A DNA stretch of 64,000 nucleotides from Rouxiella silvae. GTDB taxonomy: Bacteria; Pseudomonadota; Gammaproteobacteria; Enterobacterales; Enterobacteriaceae. This document shows, one piece after another, positions 27,648 through 36,475 of the stretch (position 1 is the first letter of the stretch; every line of letters starts with the position of its first letter). The DNA lies in the NCBI RefSeq assembly GCF_002093625.1, contig NZ_MRWD01000009.1, positions 40,972-104,971 of the forward strand, given 5' to 3'. The translations under genes and the position numbers were made by a program. Below the pieces are notes generated by a model. The model was not told where the DNA came from and made no database searches. It worked only from the letters and a program-made list of their open reading frames with translations.

Positions 27648-29041
27648 AACCTTTACACGAAAGCAGTATTAGCGATATCCAGCAGGCGCTCAAAAACGGG
27701 GATGTTTCTGCCAGCGAAATTGCCCGACAAACGCTCGATAATATAGAAAAAGCCGACCCAACGCTGAATGCCTACACCCACGTTACCGGCGAACGTATGC
27801 TGTGCGAAGCGGCCAAAATCGATAAACTACGCGCCAGTGGCAGCACCCTACCTCCGCTTGCGGCGGTGCCTTACGCGGTTAAAAATCTGCTTGATGTCAC
27901 CGGGCAAGTCACTCTGGCCGGTGCTAGCCTTAACAGCAGCAATCCGGTGGCAAAAGAAGATGCCTGGACCGTCGCCCGCCTGGCCGAAAAGGGGGCGCTG
28001 ATCTCTGGCATGCTGAATATGGACGCGTACGCCTACGGTTTCACCACCGAAAATAGCCACTATGGCGCCACGCGAAATCCGCGGGATACCGCCCGCATTG
28101 CCGGCGGCTCTTCGGGCGGTTCCGCCGCCGCCGTTGCCGCAGGACTGGTGCACTTTACCTTGGGCAGTGACACCAACGGCTCAATTCGCGTCCCTTCTTC
28201 ATTAAGCGGTATTTTAGGGCTAAAGCCGACCTTTGGCAGAATCTCGCGCCGCGGCAGCCAGCCTTTTGTCGCCAGCCTCGACCACCTTGGCCCGATGGCA
28301 CGCAGCAGCAGTGACCTTGCGCAGGTATACGATGCAATGCAGGGAATCGACGTTGCGGATGCGTTTCAGGCAAAAAAACCGACCACCGAGACCTTTTCTC
28401 AACTCGTGCGCGGACAGCAAGGTCTCCGCACCGCAGTACTCGGCGGATATTTCAATGCCTGGTGTGATGACAACGCCAAGGAAGCAGTAAAACGTGTGGC
28501 TCAGGCGCTTGAGGCGCAGGAAGAAATTGAAATGCCACAGGCCGAACTGGCCCGCTCAGCGGCATTTATTCTTACCGCATCAGAAGGTGGAAACCAATAT
28601 TTACCTCTTCTGCGCTCGATTCCCGAGCAGTTTGAACCGCTTTCGCGTGAGCGCCTTTTAGCCGGTGCAATGATACCCGCAGCATGGTACGTTCAAGCGC
28701 AGCGCTTTCGTCACCAGTTCCAGCAGCAAGTACTGCCGATGTTCGAACACTGGGACATTTTAATCGCGCCTTCAACCCCTTGCCCGGCAACGTTAATCGG
28801 CCAAGAGAGCATTGAAATTAATGGTGTCTCTCTGCCAACCCACGCCAGCATGGGCATGCTTACCCAACCGATTTCGTTCCTTGGATTACCGGTGGTTTCC
28901 GTGCCGCTGACCACCGCCGGTGGCCTGCCTATCGGCCTGCAGCTGATTGCTCCACCGTGGCGCGAAGACCTTTGCCTGCGCGCTGCCTGGGCATTAGAAC
29001 AACAGGGGATCGTCAGTGTCAGCAGCTCCATCATTAGCTGA
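27644..29041 (+). CDS. hpxY: AtzE-type amidase HpxY
   Basis: 465-residue amidase-signature hydrolase. The Ser-cisSer-Lys triad is present: Lys in YAVKNLLDVTG, the cis-Ser in RIAGGSSGGSAAAVA, the nucleophile in GSDTNGSIRVPSS. It is of the AtzE type, whose known member hydrolyses 1-carboxybiuret, and here it is coupled to hpxX by an ATGA overlap. In this locus a ureido acid such as oxalurate is a plausible substrate (inference). Confidence 0.87.
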   Translation: MKPLHESSISDIQQALKNGDVSASEIARQTLDNIEKADPTLNAYTHVTGERMLCEAAKIDKLRASGSTLPPLAAVPYAVKNLLDVTGQVTLAGASLNSSNPVAKEDAWTVARLAEKGALISGMLNMDAYAYGFTTENSHYGATRNPRDTARIAGGSSGGSAAAVAAGLVHFTLGSDTNGSIRVPSSLSGILGLKPTFGRISRRGSQPFVASLDHLGPMARSSSDLAQVYDAMQGIDVADAFQAKKPTTETFSQLVRGQQGLRTAVLGGYFNAWCDDNAKEAVKRVAQALEAQEEIEMPQAELARSAAFILTASEGGNQYLPLLRSIPEQFEPLSRERLLAGAMIPAAWYVQAQRFRHQFQQQVLPMFEHWDILIAPSTPCPATLIGQESIEINGVSLPTHASMGMLTQPISFLGLPVVSVPLTTAGGLPIGLQLIAPPWREDLCLRAAWALEQQGIVSVSSSIIS

Positions 29042-29083
29042 TTGCCTGATTTACACTATTTTTTGCGGAATATAGAGATCATA

Positions 29084-29467
29084 ATGAAAACTGAAAATGT
29101 CGATCGTCCGGCGATTTTGGCTGAGGTTAATGCGGCTTTTTATCGCTATGAACAGGCGCTGATTACTAACGACACCGTGGTTTTGGATGAGTTATTTTGG
29201 CATGACCCGCGCACCGTGCGTTTTGGGGCCGGAGAGAATTTATACGGCATTGATGCTATTCGCGAATTCCGCGCCTCACGTCCGGCGCAGGGTCTGGAAC
29301 GCGATTTGCAAAACACCGTGATCACCACTTACGGCGACGACATGGCAATTGCCAGCACTGAGTTTCGCCGCGAAGGCAGTGAGAAAACCGGTCGACAGAT
29401 GCAAACCTGGATTAAGATGCCCAGCGGCTGGAAGATAGTCGCCGCACACGTGAGCCTGATGGTTTAA
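29084..29467 (+). CDS. hpxZ: DUF3225 (NTF2-like) protein HpxZ
   Basis: 127 residues from ATG 29084, 42 bp after hpxY; the ribosome binding site is weak (AGAG). NTF2/SnoaL-like fold with FYRYEQALITNDTVVLDELF, VRFGAGENLYGIDAIREFR and a C-terminal WKIVAAHVSLM strand. Family member AtzH works with AtzG and AtzE, so HpxZ may be a decarboxylase or processing partner. Last gene of hpxWXYZ. Confidence 0.83.
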   Translation: MKTENVDRPAILAEVNAAFYRYEQALITNDTVVLDELFWHDPRTVRFGAGENLYGIDAIREFRASRPAQGLERDLQNTVITTYGDDMAIASTEFRREGSEKTGRQMQTWIKMPSGWKIVAAHVSLMV

Positions 29468-29582
29468 CCCCTTCCCCCACTTATAAGCTGTGTCCAACCT
29501 CGGGGATTCAGTTCACTTGTCAATGCAGGAGAGTTAACCTTTTCCCCCGCTCGCTTGAGCGGGGAATGTAGGGAGGGGGAGT
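29468..29582. repeat. Small palindromic element after hpxZ
   Basis: The 115 bp start with CCCCTTCCCCCAC and end with GGGAGGGGGAGT, roughly complementary. Inside is the perfect hairpin TTCCCCCGCTC-GCTT-GAGCGGGGAA. It fills the gap between hpxZ and the convergent regulator gene and may act as terminator. It looks like a short MITE or REP-like repeat, but I cannot test its copy number. Confidence 0.5.
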
Positions 29583-29604
29583 CGCGATACCCAGACCAAA
29601 ACAA

Positions 29605-30735
29605 TTAGAGCTGTGCCAGCAGCAGATCTATGGCCAGCAGCATCCCCTGCGAACTAAACGTGTGTGTCTGACCCGTCTGCAAAGACAAAAGCGACGTAGC
29701 CTGTGCCGCCAGCGGTGAATCCGCCAAGGCAATGGCGACCACCCCCGCACCGCAGTTCAGAGCATGCTCGGCAATCTCAGGCAAAAGCCCGTTTTCATCA
29801 CTTAACGACAGTGCTAAAACCGCATGCTGCGACGTCAAGCCTGAGGCACTGATGCGCATTAACTCAGGGTCGTTAAAGGCATAGGCAGGATAACCCGCGC
29901 GTAACAGGCTATTTTGCAATTCGCTGGCAAACAGCGTGCAGCGACTTTCGGTGCTAAAGATATAAACGCCTTTAGCGGCCGATGATATTAGCGACGCAGC
30001 CCTGATAAAAGCTTGCTCATCGAACTGCTGCAGCTGCTGGTGAACGCTGTGCTCACGCTCACCGATTTTACCAATCCAATCTGCCGAGCCTTTGCTGGCC
30101 GATTTTTCTGGCTGCTGAGCCATGTAGCGAGAGCCCACCGCGCTGGCCTGCGCCAGTTTCATGCGCAGGTCGCGGATATCGTCACAGCCCATAGATTTAG
30201 CAAAACGCGTGATAGTTGCCGGACTCACCCCCGCCTGCGAAGCCAGCTGTTCAATGGTCGCCGAAGAAGCAAAAGCCACATCATCGAGAATCGCCTGTGC
30301 GACTTTGCTTTCCTGTTGGCTGAGCTGGTTTTGCTGCGCGCGAATCTGATAAATGATGTCGCCAATGTCTTCATAGCCGATTGATTTAGCAAACCGGCGA
30401 AGTATTTCCTGACTGACCCCAGGCATTTTACCGATTGAGGCCGCAGAGGCGAAAGCAATGTCCGTTCCCCCCAAAACGGGCTTTGAAACAGGGGTATCGG
30501 TAATATGAGTCACTTTCTGTGCCCGCATGTGGGTCATAAAGTCGTTAATATCCTGACAGCCAAGCGAGGTGGCAAAATGTGCCACCGTGTCGGTGCTAAC
30601 GCCTGCCCGCGATGCCAACTGTTCTAGCGTGGCAATCGATGCAAACGCCGGATTTTCCAGGATAACTTTGACGACTTTGTTTTCTTGTCGACTGAATTGC
30701 CCCTGCAAGAATTGAATTTGATAAACAATATCCAC
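29605..30735 (-). CDS. RpiR-family regulator with duplicated DNA-binding region
   Basis: 376 residues, about 90 more than usual for the family, GTG start 10 bp after AAGGG. The N-terminal helix-turn-helix unit occurs in full twice: residues 5-73 (SRQENKVVKVIL, LEQLASRAGVSTDTVAHFA) and 128-196 (SQQESKVAQAIL, IEQLASQAGVSPATITRFAK). Between them, residues 92-133, is a partial copy (ASIGKMPGVSQEILRRFAKS). The C-terminal SIS domain (about 230-376, YIFSTESRC, AVLALSLSDENG) would sense a sugar phosphate. Divergent from the cellobiose-type PTS operon and presumably its regulator. Confidence 0.82.
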   Translation of the reverse strand: MDIVYQIQFLQGQFSRQENKVVKVILENPAFASIATLEQLASRAGVSTDTVAHFATSLGCQDINDFMTHMRAQKVTHITDTPVSKPVLGGTDIAFASAASIGKMPGVSQEILRRFAKSIGYEDIGDIIYQIRAQQNQLSQQESKVAQAILDDVAFASSATIEQLASQAGVSPATITRFAKSMGCDDIRDLRMKLAQASAVGSRYMAQQPEKSASKGSADWIGKIGEREHSVHQQLQQFDEQAFIRAASLISSAAKGVYIFSTESRCTLFASELQNSLLRAGYPAYAFNDPELMRISASGLTSQHAVLALSLSDENGLLPEIAEHALNCGAGVVAIALADSPLAAQATSLLSLQTGQTHTFSSQGMLLAIDLLLAQL

Positions 30736-30908
30736 AGCTGAGTTGCCCTTTTCTTTCGTCGGCCATGCACACAGGCCATCGACTGCTCACGTTGTTCATA
30801 ACTCAGCCTACCAAATCGGCATGATTTTCACACAGCATAATTCCCTATGAGCCAGACTACCAAAGTGAAAATAATTTTCAAAGACCTTTAAAGCCAGGGT
30901 AAAAACTT

Positions 30909-30924
30909 TGTGATCTACATCACC
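30909..30924. promoter_or_regulatory. CRP site upstream of the PTS operon
   Basis: TGTGATCTACATCACC matches TGTGA-N6-TCACA in 9 of 10 conserved bases. It lies in the 439-bp AT-rich gap 30736-31174 between the RpiR gene and the operon. A weaker half-site (AGATCACATTC) lies at about 30998-31008. The rest of the gap holds AT runs without a clear gene. Glucose repression of the operon is likely. Confidence 0.82.
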
Positions 30925-31174
30925 ACGAAATAACACAAACGATTGATATTAATGGTTTTTTTGATAAATACTTTTTTCTTATAAAAATAAAACTAATCTC
31001 AGATCACATTCATGAAAAAAAATTTCACGACAAAAAAAGGCTCATCACATTGTTTTAATTGAGATTTCATCGTTATCATAATTAAAACCTATGATTTAGC
31101 CTATTTACTTCATCTCTAGGCTAGCGTTTTATATTTCCACAGCCGATGAGGTTCAATTAAAGGGAATTCATTTT

Positions 31175-31480
31175 ATGCAAAAGATTTTTCTATGCTGTGC
31201 GGCCGGTATGTCTACCAGCATGCTGGTTCAAAAAATGAAAACAGAAGCCACCAAGCGACAATTATCTATCGATATTGAAGCCGTACCGGTGGCTGAATTC
31301 GAAAGAATTATTCTGTTGGCCGATGTCGTGATGTTAGGTCCGCAGGTTAAATATGAACATGCTCGCCTGTCTGACATTGCTGCCCGTCACGGTAAACAGG
31401 TTGAAGTTATTAATATGATGGATTACGGCACGATGAGAGGGGATAAAGTATTAGACCAGGCCTTAAGCCTTATTTCTTAG
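31175..31480 (+). CDS. PTS lactose/cellobiose-type EIIB component
   Basis: 101-residue cytoplasmic EIIB of the CelA/ChbB type. The phosphocysteine is C8 in FLCCAAGMSTSMLV at the N-terminus. It takes phosphate from the IIA at 31558 and passes it to the sugar entering through the IIC at 33294. AAAGGGAAT lies in front of the ATG. First gene of the operon; 77 bp to the next gene. Confidence 0.93.
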   Translation: MQKIFLCCAAGMSTSMLVQKMKTEATKRQLSIDIEAVPVAEFERIILLADVVMLGPQVKYEHARLSDIAARHGKQVEVINMMDYGTMRGDKVLDQALSLIS

Positions 31481-31557
31481 TTCTCTTCACGCGTAAATAG
31501 AAAATCTTTTCTCAAGGGCAGGACAATATTTATCTGACCTTCGAACAAGGGGACTGT

Positions 31558-31932
31558 GTGACTCTAGAAAATAGCGTTCTTGATAATGTTAAACTCGACG
31601 TTACTCATTTCGATTCTTTTGATCTCGAAAATAAAGTAATGGAGTTATTAGTTCAGGCAGGAAGTGCTCGGAGTGTGCTCCTTTCGGCGCTCAGAGAAGC
31701 AAGAAGTGGCAATATTACTCAGGCACACAGTCTCGTCGAGGAAGCAAAGTTATTTATTTCTGCCGCGCATAAAATTCAGACCGAATTAATTGGTATGGAT
31801 GAAGGCTCCGGGAAAATTCCCGTGAGTTTAATTTTGGTCCATGCGCAAGACCATTTGATGAACGCCATGCTTATTCAGGAATTAGCCAGCGATATGATTG
31901 AACTCTATCGCCGTAACCCGCAAGGAGATTAA
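31558..31932 (+). CDS. PTS lactose/cellobiose-type EIIA component
   Basis: 124-residue trimeric helical IIA of the CelC/ChbA type, starting at GTG 31558 after AAGGGG. The phosphohistidine is H95 in ILVHAQDHLMNAML. The N-terminal 20 residues are longer than in many homologues, so a later start (ATG in NKVMEL) is excluded only by family length. One base separates its stop from the next gene's start. Confidence 0.92.
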   Translation: MTLENSVLDNVKLDVTHFDSFDLENKVMELLVQAGSARSVLLSALREARSGNITQAHSLVEEAKLFISAAHKIQTELIGMDEGSGKIPVSLILVHAQDHLMNAMLIQELASDMIELYRRNPQGD

Positions 31933-31933
31933 T

Positions 31934-33235
31934 ATGACCAAAATTACTGTTATCGGCGGTGGCAGCAGCTATACGCCAGAACTCGTTGATGGACTGATTC
32001 AGCATCACGGCGAGATTGGCATCACCGAACTGGCACTGGTAGACGTAGAGGCTGGTCGTGAAAAAGTACAGGTCATTGCCGAGCTTACCCGCCGCATGTT
32101 TATCCGCAACGGCCTTGAGCAAATCAAAGTAACGGTTCACTTTTCTCTTGAAGAAGCCATTCGTGGCTCAAGCTTCGTGCTGACACAGCTGCGAGTAGGC
32201 CAACTTGCGGCGCGTGCGGCAGACGAGCGTTTAGGTCTTAAGTTCAACATGCTGGGTCAGGAAACCACCGGCGTTGGCGGCTTCGCCAAGGCGCTGCGGA
32301 CTATTCCTGTGATGCTCGAGGTCGCTAAAGCGGTTGAAGAATTGGCCCCTGACGCCTGGATAATCAACTTTACCAATCCGGCAGGCATCGTTACCGAAGC
32401 CGTCAGCCGCTACAGCAAAGCCAAAATTATTGGCCTGTGCAACGTGCCGGTCCATATGCATCATATGGTCGCCAACATGCTCCAGGCACCCTACGACGAC
32501 GTCGAGCTGCGTTTTGCCGGTTTGAATCATATGGTTTGGGTTCATCAGGTTACGCTTAAGGGACAGGACGTGACCGAGTCTGTTATCGAACGGTTGTGCA
32601 ACGGCGAAACGTTGACGATGAACAACATTAAAGATACCCCTTGGCCACCGGCTTTCCTGCGGGCACTGGGTGCCATTCCCTGCCCTTACCATCGTTACTT
32701 CTATCAGACTGATGCGATGCTGGCTGAAGAGTTTGAAGCCGCTGCCGAGCGTGGAACACGCGCAGAGCAGGTCATGAAGGTCGAAGCCGAACTCTTCGCC
32801 CTCTACGCCGACCCAAATCTGGCAGAGAAACCTGAGCAGCTTAATTTTCGCGGTGGCGCATTTTATTCCGAAGTGGCGGTGGAACTGATCCGTGCGATCC
32901 ACAGTAATTCGGGTAAAGTGCTGGTGGTAAATACGCAAAATAAAGGGGCCATCATTGGACTGCCTTATGATGCGGTAATAGAGACTAACTGTGTAATCGA
33001 CGCACAGGGCGCACATCCACTTTCATTTGGCCCTCTGCCTTCAGCCATGAATGGTTTAACGCAGCAGGTAAAAGATTTCGAACGCCTGACCATCGAAGCC
33101 GCCGTAAAAGGCTGCAAAAAAAGCGCAATACTGGCATTGGTAACCAATCCATTAATTGGCAATGCCAATATTGCCGAAGAAATCCTGGAAGAAGTACTCA
33201 CTATAAATCGTCGTTACTTACCGCAGTTTAATTAA
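31934..33235 (+). CDS. 6-phospho-beta-glucosidase, glycoside hydrolase family 4
   Basis: 433 residues, start ATG 31934 five bases after AAGGAG. NAD- and metal-dependent GH4 enzyme: dinucleotide loop [17 protein letters not shown], the metal cysteine and histidine region [12 protein letters not shown], and [14 protein letters not shown]. It splits the phosphorylated disaccharide made by the PTS. CelF/LicH-like; E. coli ChbF is a relative that acts on phosphorylated chitobiose, so the exact sugar is open. Confidence 0.92.
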   Translation: MTKITVIGGGSSYTPELVDGLIQHHGEIGITELALVDVEAGREKVQVIAELTRRMFIRNGLEQIKVTVHFSLEEAIRGSSFVLTQLRVGQLAARAADERLGLKFNMLGQETTGVGGFAKALRTIPVMLEVAKAVEELAPDAWIINFTNPAGIVTEAVSRYSKAKIIGLCNVPVHMHHMVANMLQAPYDDVELRFAGLNHMVWVHQVTLKGQDVTESVIERLCNGETLTMNNIKDTPWPPAFLRALGAIPCPYHRYFYQTDAMLAEEFEAAAERGTRAEQVMKVEAELFALYADPNLAEKPEQLNFRGGAFYSEVAVELIRAIHSNSGKVLVVNTQNKGAIIGLPYDAVIETNCVIDAQGAHPLSFGPLPSAMNGLTQQVKDFERLTIEAAVKGCKKSAILALVTNPLIGNANIAEEILEEVLTINRRYLPQFN

Positions 33236-33293
33236 TCACATTTACCTTATAAATTTCAGAGTGAAATACAAAGGGTAAAGAACAGGGGGGACT

Positions 33294-34652
33294 ATGGCTA
33301 ATATAAATATGTTGATAGAGCGTTACGTATTACCGGCAGCATTAAAAATCGCCGGGCAAAAGCATATATTATCAGTTCGTGACGGCATTATTTTAAACAT
33401 GCCCTTCATGCTGATTGGATCGTTCTTTCTTATTTTTGCCTATTTACCGTTCCCCAGCTATGCCAATTTCATGGGAGAAGTATTCGGTGCGGCCTGGCGA
33501 GACAAACTGCTTTATCCGGTAAAAGCAACCTACGACATTATGGCGATTATCTCCAGCTTCGGTATTGCTTACCGTCTGGCAGAAAAATATCGTGGATTGG
33601 ATCCCCTCAGCACCGGTGCTGTTTCTTTGGTGGCTTTTCTACTCACTATTCCCCAGCATACTTTATTTACGCCGGTGGTCGGTGCTGAAGCCATGATGGT
33701 GAAAGGCGTATTACCGATGAATTTCATCGGCAGTCAGGGGCTGTTTGTTGCCATTATTATTGCCCTGCTTTCAACTGAGATTTATCGCTTTGTTCACAGC
33801 CGGGATCTGGTTATTACCATGCCTGAGGGCGTTCCTCCGGCGGTAGCAAAATCGTTTCTGAGTCTGGTGCCAGGATTTTGCGTATTGGCGGTGGTGTTAG
33901 CACTGCGCCTTATCGTCGAGGCAACGCCTTTTGGCGATATTAATACCATGATCTCCACCATTATCGGCATTCCGATGCATCATATTGGCGGCACCCTGCC
34001 GGGCATGATTTTCTCGGTGATTCTAATCGGTTTGCTGTGGACGCTGGGCCTGCACGGTGATGCAATAGTGTTGGTATTCATTCAGCCAATTTGGCTGTCT
34101 AATATGTCCGAGAACCTGACGGCGTTTCAAACCAATCAGCCACTCCCTCACATCATCACGCAGCAATTTTACGATTTGTGGATAGCCCCTGGAGGAACCG
34201 GCGCGCTGTTAGGGCTAGTGATCTTTATGTTAATCCGCAGCCGTAGCGCACAGATGAAACAGCTGGGTCGCATCGCGGCACCGGGATGCTTGTTCAACAT
34301 TAGTGAACCAATGGTATTTGGTATCCCGCTGGTAATGAACCCGTATTTCTTCCTGCCGTTTATCCTGACGCCGGTGGTGCTGGTGATTGTCACCTACACC
34401 GCGATGGCAACGGGGTTAGTCACGCCGCCGGTCGGTATTGCTCTGCCGTTTACTACGCCTATATTCATCAGCGGCTATTTGGCCACGGGTGGGCATATTT
34501 CGGGCACGGTTATTCAGGTGGTGAATCTGGCAATCTCGATGGTGATTTACTATCCGTTCTTCCGCGTGTGGGACAGACAGAAGTATCGCGAAGAACAACA
34601 TCACATTTCAACGCAGGCAGAGCAGGCCGGTGCTGAAGCCCTGGCTAAGTAA
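33294..34652 (+). CDS. PTS cellobiose-type EIIC membrane component
   Basis: 452-residue sugar permease with about ten hydrophobic segments. Typical CelB/LicC blocks: LSVRDGIILNMPFMLIGSFF near the N-terminus, GLLWTLGLHGDAIV, and NISEPMVFGIPLVMNPYFF with the conserved sugar-site Glu. No fused IIA or IIB, in keeping with the separate genes upstream. GGGGGG lies 7 bp before the ATG. Last gene, followed by a terminator. Confidence 0.93.
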   Translation: MANINMLIERYVLPAALKIAGQKHILSVRDGIILNMPFMLIGSFFLIFAYLPFPSYANFMGEVFGAAWRDKLLYPVKATYDIMAIISSFGIAYRLAEKYRGLDPLSTGAVSLVAFLLTIPQHTLFTPVVGAEAMMVKGVLPMNFIGSQGLFVAIIIALLSTEIYRFVHSRDLVITMPEGVPPAVAKSFLSLVPGFCVLAVVLALRLIVEATPFGDINTMISTIIGIPMHHIGGTLPGMIFSVILIGLLWTLGLHGDAIVLVFIQPIWLSNMSENLTAFQTNQPLPHIITQQFYDLWIAPGGTGALLGLVIFMLIRSRSAQMKQLGRIAAPGCLFNISEPMVFGIPLVMNPYFFLPFILTPVVLVIVTYTAMATGLVTPPVGIALPFTTPIFISGYLATGGHISGTVIQVVNLAISMVIYYPFFRVWDRQKYREEQHHISTQAEQAGAEALAK

Positions 34653-34672
34653 TCGTCTTTTAAAACAATACG

Positions 34673-34707
34673 GCAGGTCGAATCGGAAAACGGTTCGACC
34701 TGCTTTG
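34673..34707 (+). terminator. Terminator of the PTS operon
   Basis: GCAGGTCGAA-N11-TTCGACCTGC then TTTGTT, 20 bp after the IIC stop. The reverse strand also reads A-rich outside, so it may serve the convergent puuE as well. Confidence 0.85.
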
Positions 34708-34768
34708 TTAATAAAGTCAGCCCTCTCGCCCATCGCGGGCAGAGGACTCATCGGGCGCTATCGGAGAT

Positions 34769-35710
34769 TTATTCAGCCGGGTGATGCTTCACCCAATGAT
34801 CAGCAATTTCCTGTCGTTTACACACCCAAACGCGGTCGTGAGACGCTACATAGTCGAGGAAACGCTGTAGGGCGCGGAATCGACCGGGGCGGCCCAAAAT
34901 ACGGCAGTGCATGCCGATAGACATCATTTTGGGTGAGCTTTCACCTTCAGCATACAGCACGTCGAAGCTGTCTTTCAGGTAAGTATAAAACTGTTCACCG
35001 GTGTTAAAACCCTGTGGTGAGGCAAAGCGCATGTCATTGGTTTCAAGAGTATAAGGGATTACCAAATGCTGTTTTACTTCGCCGGAATCGAGTTTAACCG
35101 GTGTCCAGAACGGCAGATCATCACCATAATAGTCGCTGTCGTACTGAAATCCGCCCCGCTCGGCCACCAGCCTGCGAGTGTTCGGGCTGTCGCGTCCGGT
35201 GTACCAACCCAGCGGTTTTTTACCGAATAAGTCTTCAAGGATCGCCACGGCTTTGCGCATATGTTCAGCTTCCTGCTGTTCACTCATGTCTTGATAGTGG
35301 ACCCAGCGCCAGCCGTGGCTTACTACATCATAGTTTGCCTGCTTGATAGCCTCGACGACCTCGGGATTACGCGCCAGCGCCATGGCTACGCCAAATATAG
35401 TTAACGGCAGGCCGCGTTTCACAAACTCCTGATGGATACGCCAGAAACCTGCGCGTGAACCGTATTCATACAGTGAATCCATCGACATGTGGCGGTCGGG
35501 GAAGCTGGCAGCGCCGATAATATCGGAAAGAAACTGCTCGGAGCCGGCATCGCCGTGAAGAACGTTATTCTCGCCACCCTCTTCATAATTAAGCACAAAC
35601 TGCACGGCAATGCGGGCGTTGTCCGGCCAATTGGCGTGTGGAGGTTTACCCGCATAGCCAATCAGGTCACGAGGATAATCGCGGGTAAAACTATAATCGA
35701 TATCAGACAT
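34769..35710 (-). CDS. puuE: Allantoinase PuuE (polysaccharide deacetylase-like)
   Basis: 313-residue NodB-fold hydrolase that opens allantoin to allantoate, the metal-independent alternative to AllB. Family blocks: RDLIGYAGKPPHANWP, VQFVLNYEEGGENN, VSHGWRWVHYQDMS, GWYTGRDSPNTRRLV and MMSIGMHCRILGRPGR. Follows hpxA by 18 bp. With no allB in sight, this is the allantoinase of the locus. Confidence 0.93.
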   Translation of the reverse strand: MSDIDYSFTRDYPRDLIGYAGKPPHANWPDNARIAVQFVLNYEEGGENNVLHGDAGSEQFLSDIIGAASFPDRHMSMDSLYEYGSRAGFWRIHQEFVKRGLPLTIFGVAMALARNPEVVEAIKQANYDVVSHGWRWVHYQDMSEQQEAEHMRKAVAILEDLFGKKPLGWYTGRDSPNTRRLVAERGGFQYDSDYYGDDLPFWTPVKLDSGEVKQHLVIPYTLETNDMRFASPQGFNTGEQFYTYLKDSFDVLYAEGESSPKMMSIGMHCRILGRPGRFRALQRFLDYVASHDRVWVCKRQEIADHWVKHHPAE

Positions 35711-35728
35711 TGTTTTCTCTGCTAGTCG

Positions 35729-36475
35729 CTAGTTATTGAGGTCTGCAAAACGGCCGGAGAGCGGCTTGGGCAGTGGGTAATCGAGGTCGCCAAATTTGCT
35801 GGTGGTCAGGCGCAGGGCGTGCAGTGATTCAATCAGGCGCACCGCGGCGCTCACGCCGTCAATCACCGGAATGCCCAGTTCGAGGGTCAGTTCCTGTGCT
35901 AAATCGGCCATACCGCCACAGCCGAGAACAATAGCGCCGCTGCCGTCGTTTTGCTTGGCCTTGATACACTGTTCACGCACTTTTTGTTGCGCCATACCGC
36001 TGCCGTCGTCAAGTGAAAGCACCGGCAAATCGATGGCGTGCAGCGCGGCGCAGTGGCGCTCAAATCCATACTGATGCAGTAAATGACGGGCAATCACCAA
36101 GGTGCGCGGCAGCGTGGTGACTATCGAGAATCGGGTCGCCACCAATGTGGCCATGTGCATGGCCGCTTCGGCAATACCTACTACTGGCGCACGAGCAAGC
36201 TCACGCGCCGCCAATAGTCCTGGGTCACCAAAACAGGCGATAATATGGCCGTCAACGCTGGCCTCTCGCCCGGCTTTTACCTGCTGCAAAACGCCGAGCG
36301 TGGCAATCGCCTCATCAAAATGTCCTTCAATTGACGGTGCTCCCTCCTCGGGACAAACGGCCAGAATTTCGGTTCCGGGCGAGGCCACCTTACGGGCAGT
36401 GGCGGCCATCACTTCGGTCATGCCAAGACTGGTATTAGGATTGATTAACTGTATACACAGAGATGAACCCGTCAT
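35729..36475 (-). CDS. hpxA: Allantoin racemase HpxA
   Basis: 248-residue Asp/Glu/hydantoin racemase-fold protein. Both catalytic cysteines are visible, in IIACFGDPGL and VLGCGGMADLA; LINPNTSLGMTEVM is the family N-terminus. It interconverts R- and S-allantoin so both enantiomers can be used. Start overlaps the hpxS stop by one base; puuE follows. Co-transcription hpxS-hpxA-puuE is nearly certain. Confidence 0.9.
   Translation of the reverse strand: MTGSSLCIQLINPNTSLGMTEVMAATARKVASPGTEILAVCPEEGAPSIEGHFDEAIATLGVLQQVKAGREASVDGHIIACFGDPGLLAARELARAPVVGIAEAAMHMATLVATRFSIVTTLPRTLVIARHLLHQYGFERHCAALHAIDLPVLSLDDGSGMAQQKVREQCIKAKQNDGSGAIVLGCGGMADLAQELTLELGIPVIDGVSAAVRLIESLHALRLTTSKFGDLDYPLPKPLSGRFADLNN

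Noticed and set aside
34630..34920. Open frame across the PTS terminator
   Set aside because: Starts inside the IIC gene, runs through a terminator and lies antisense to puuE; no homology.
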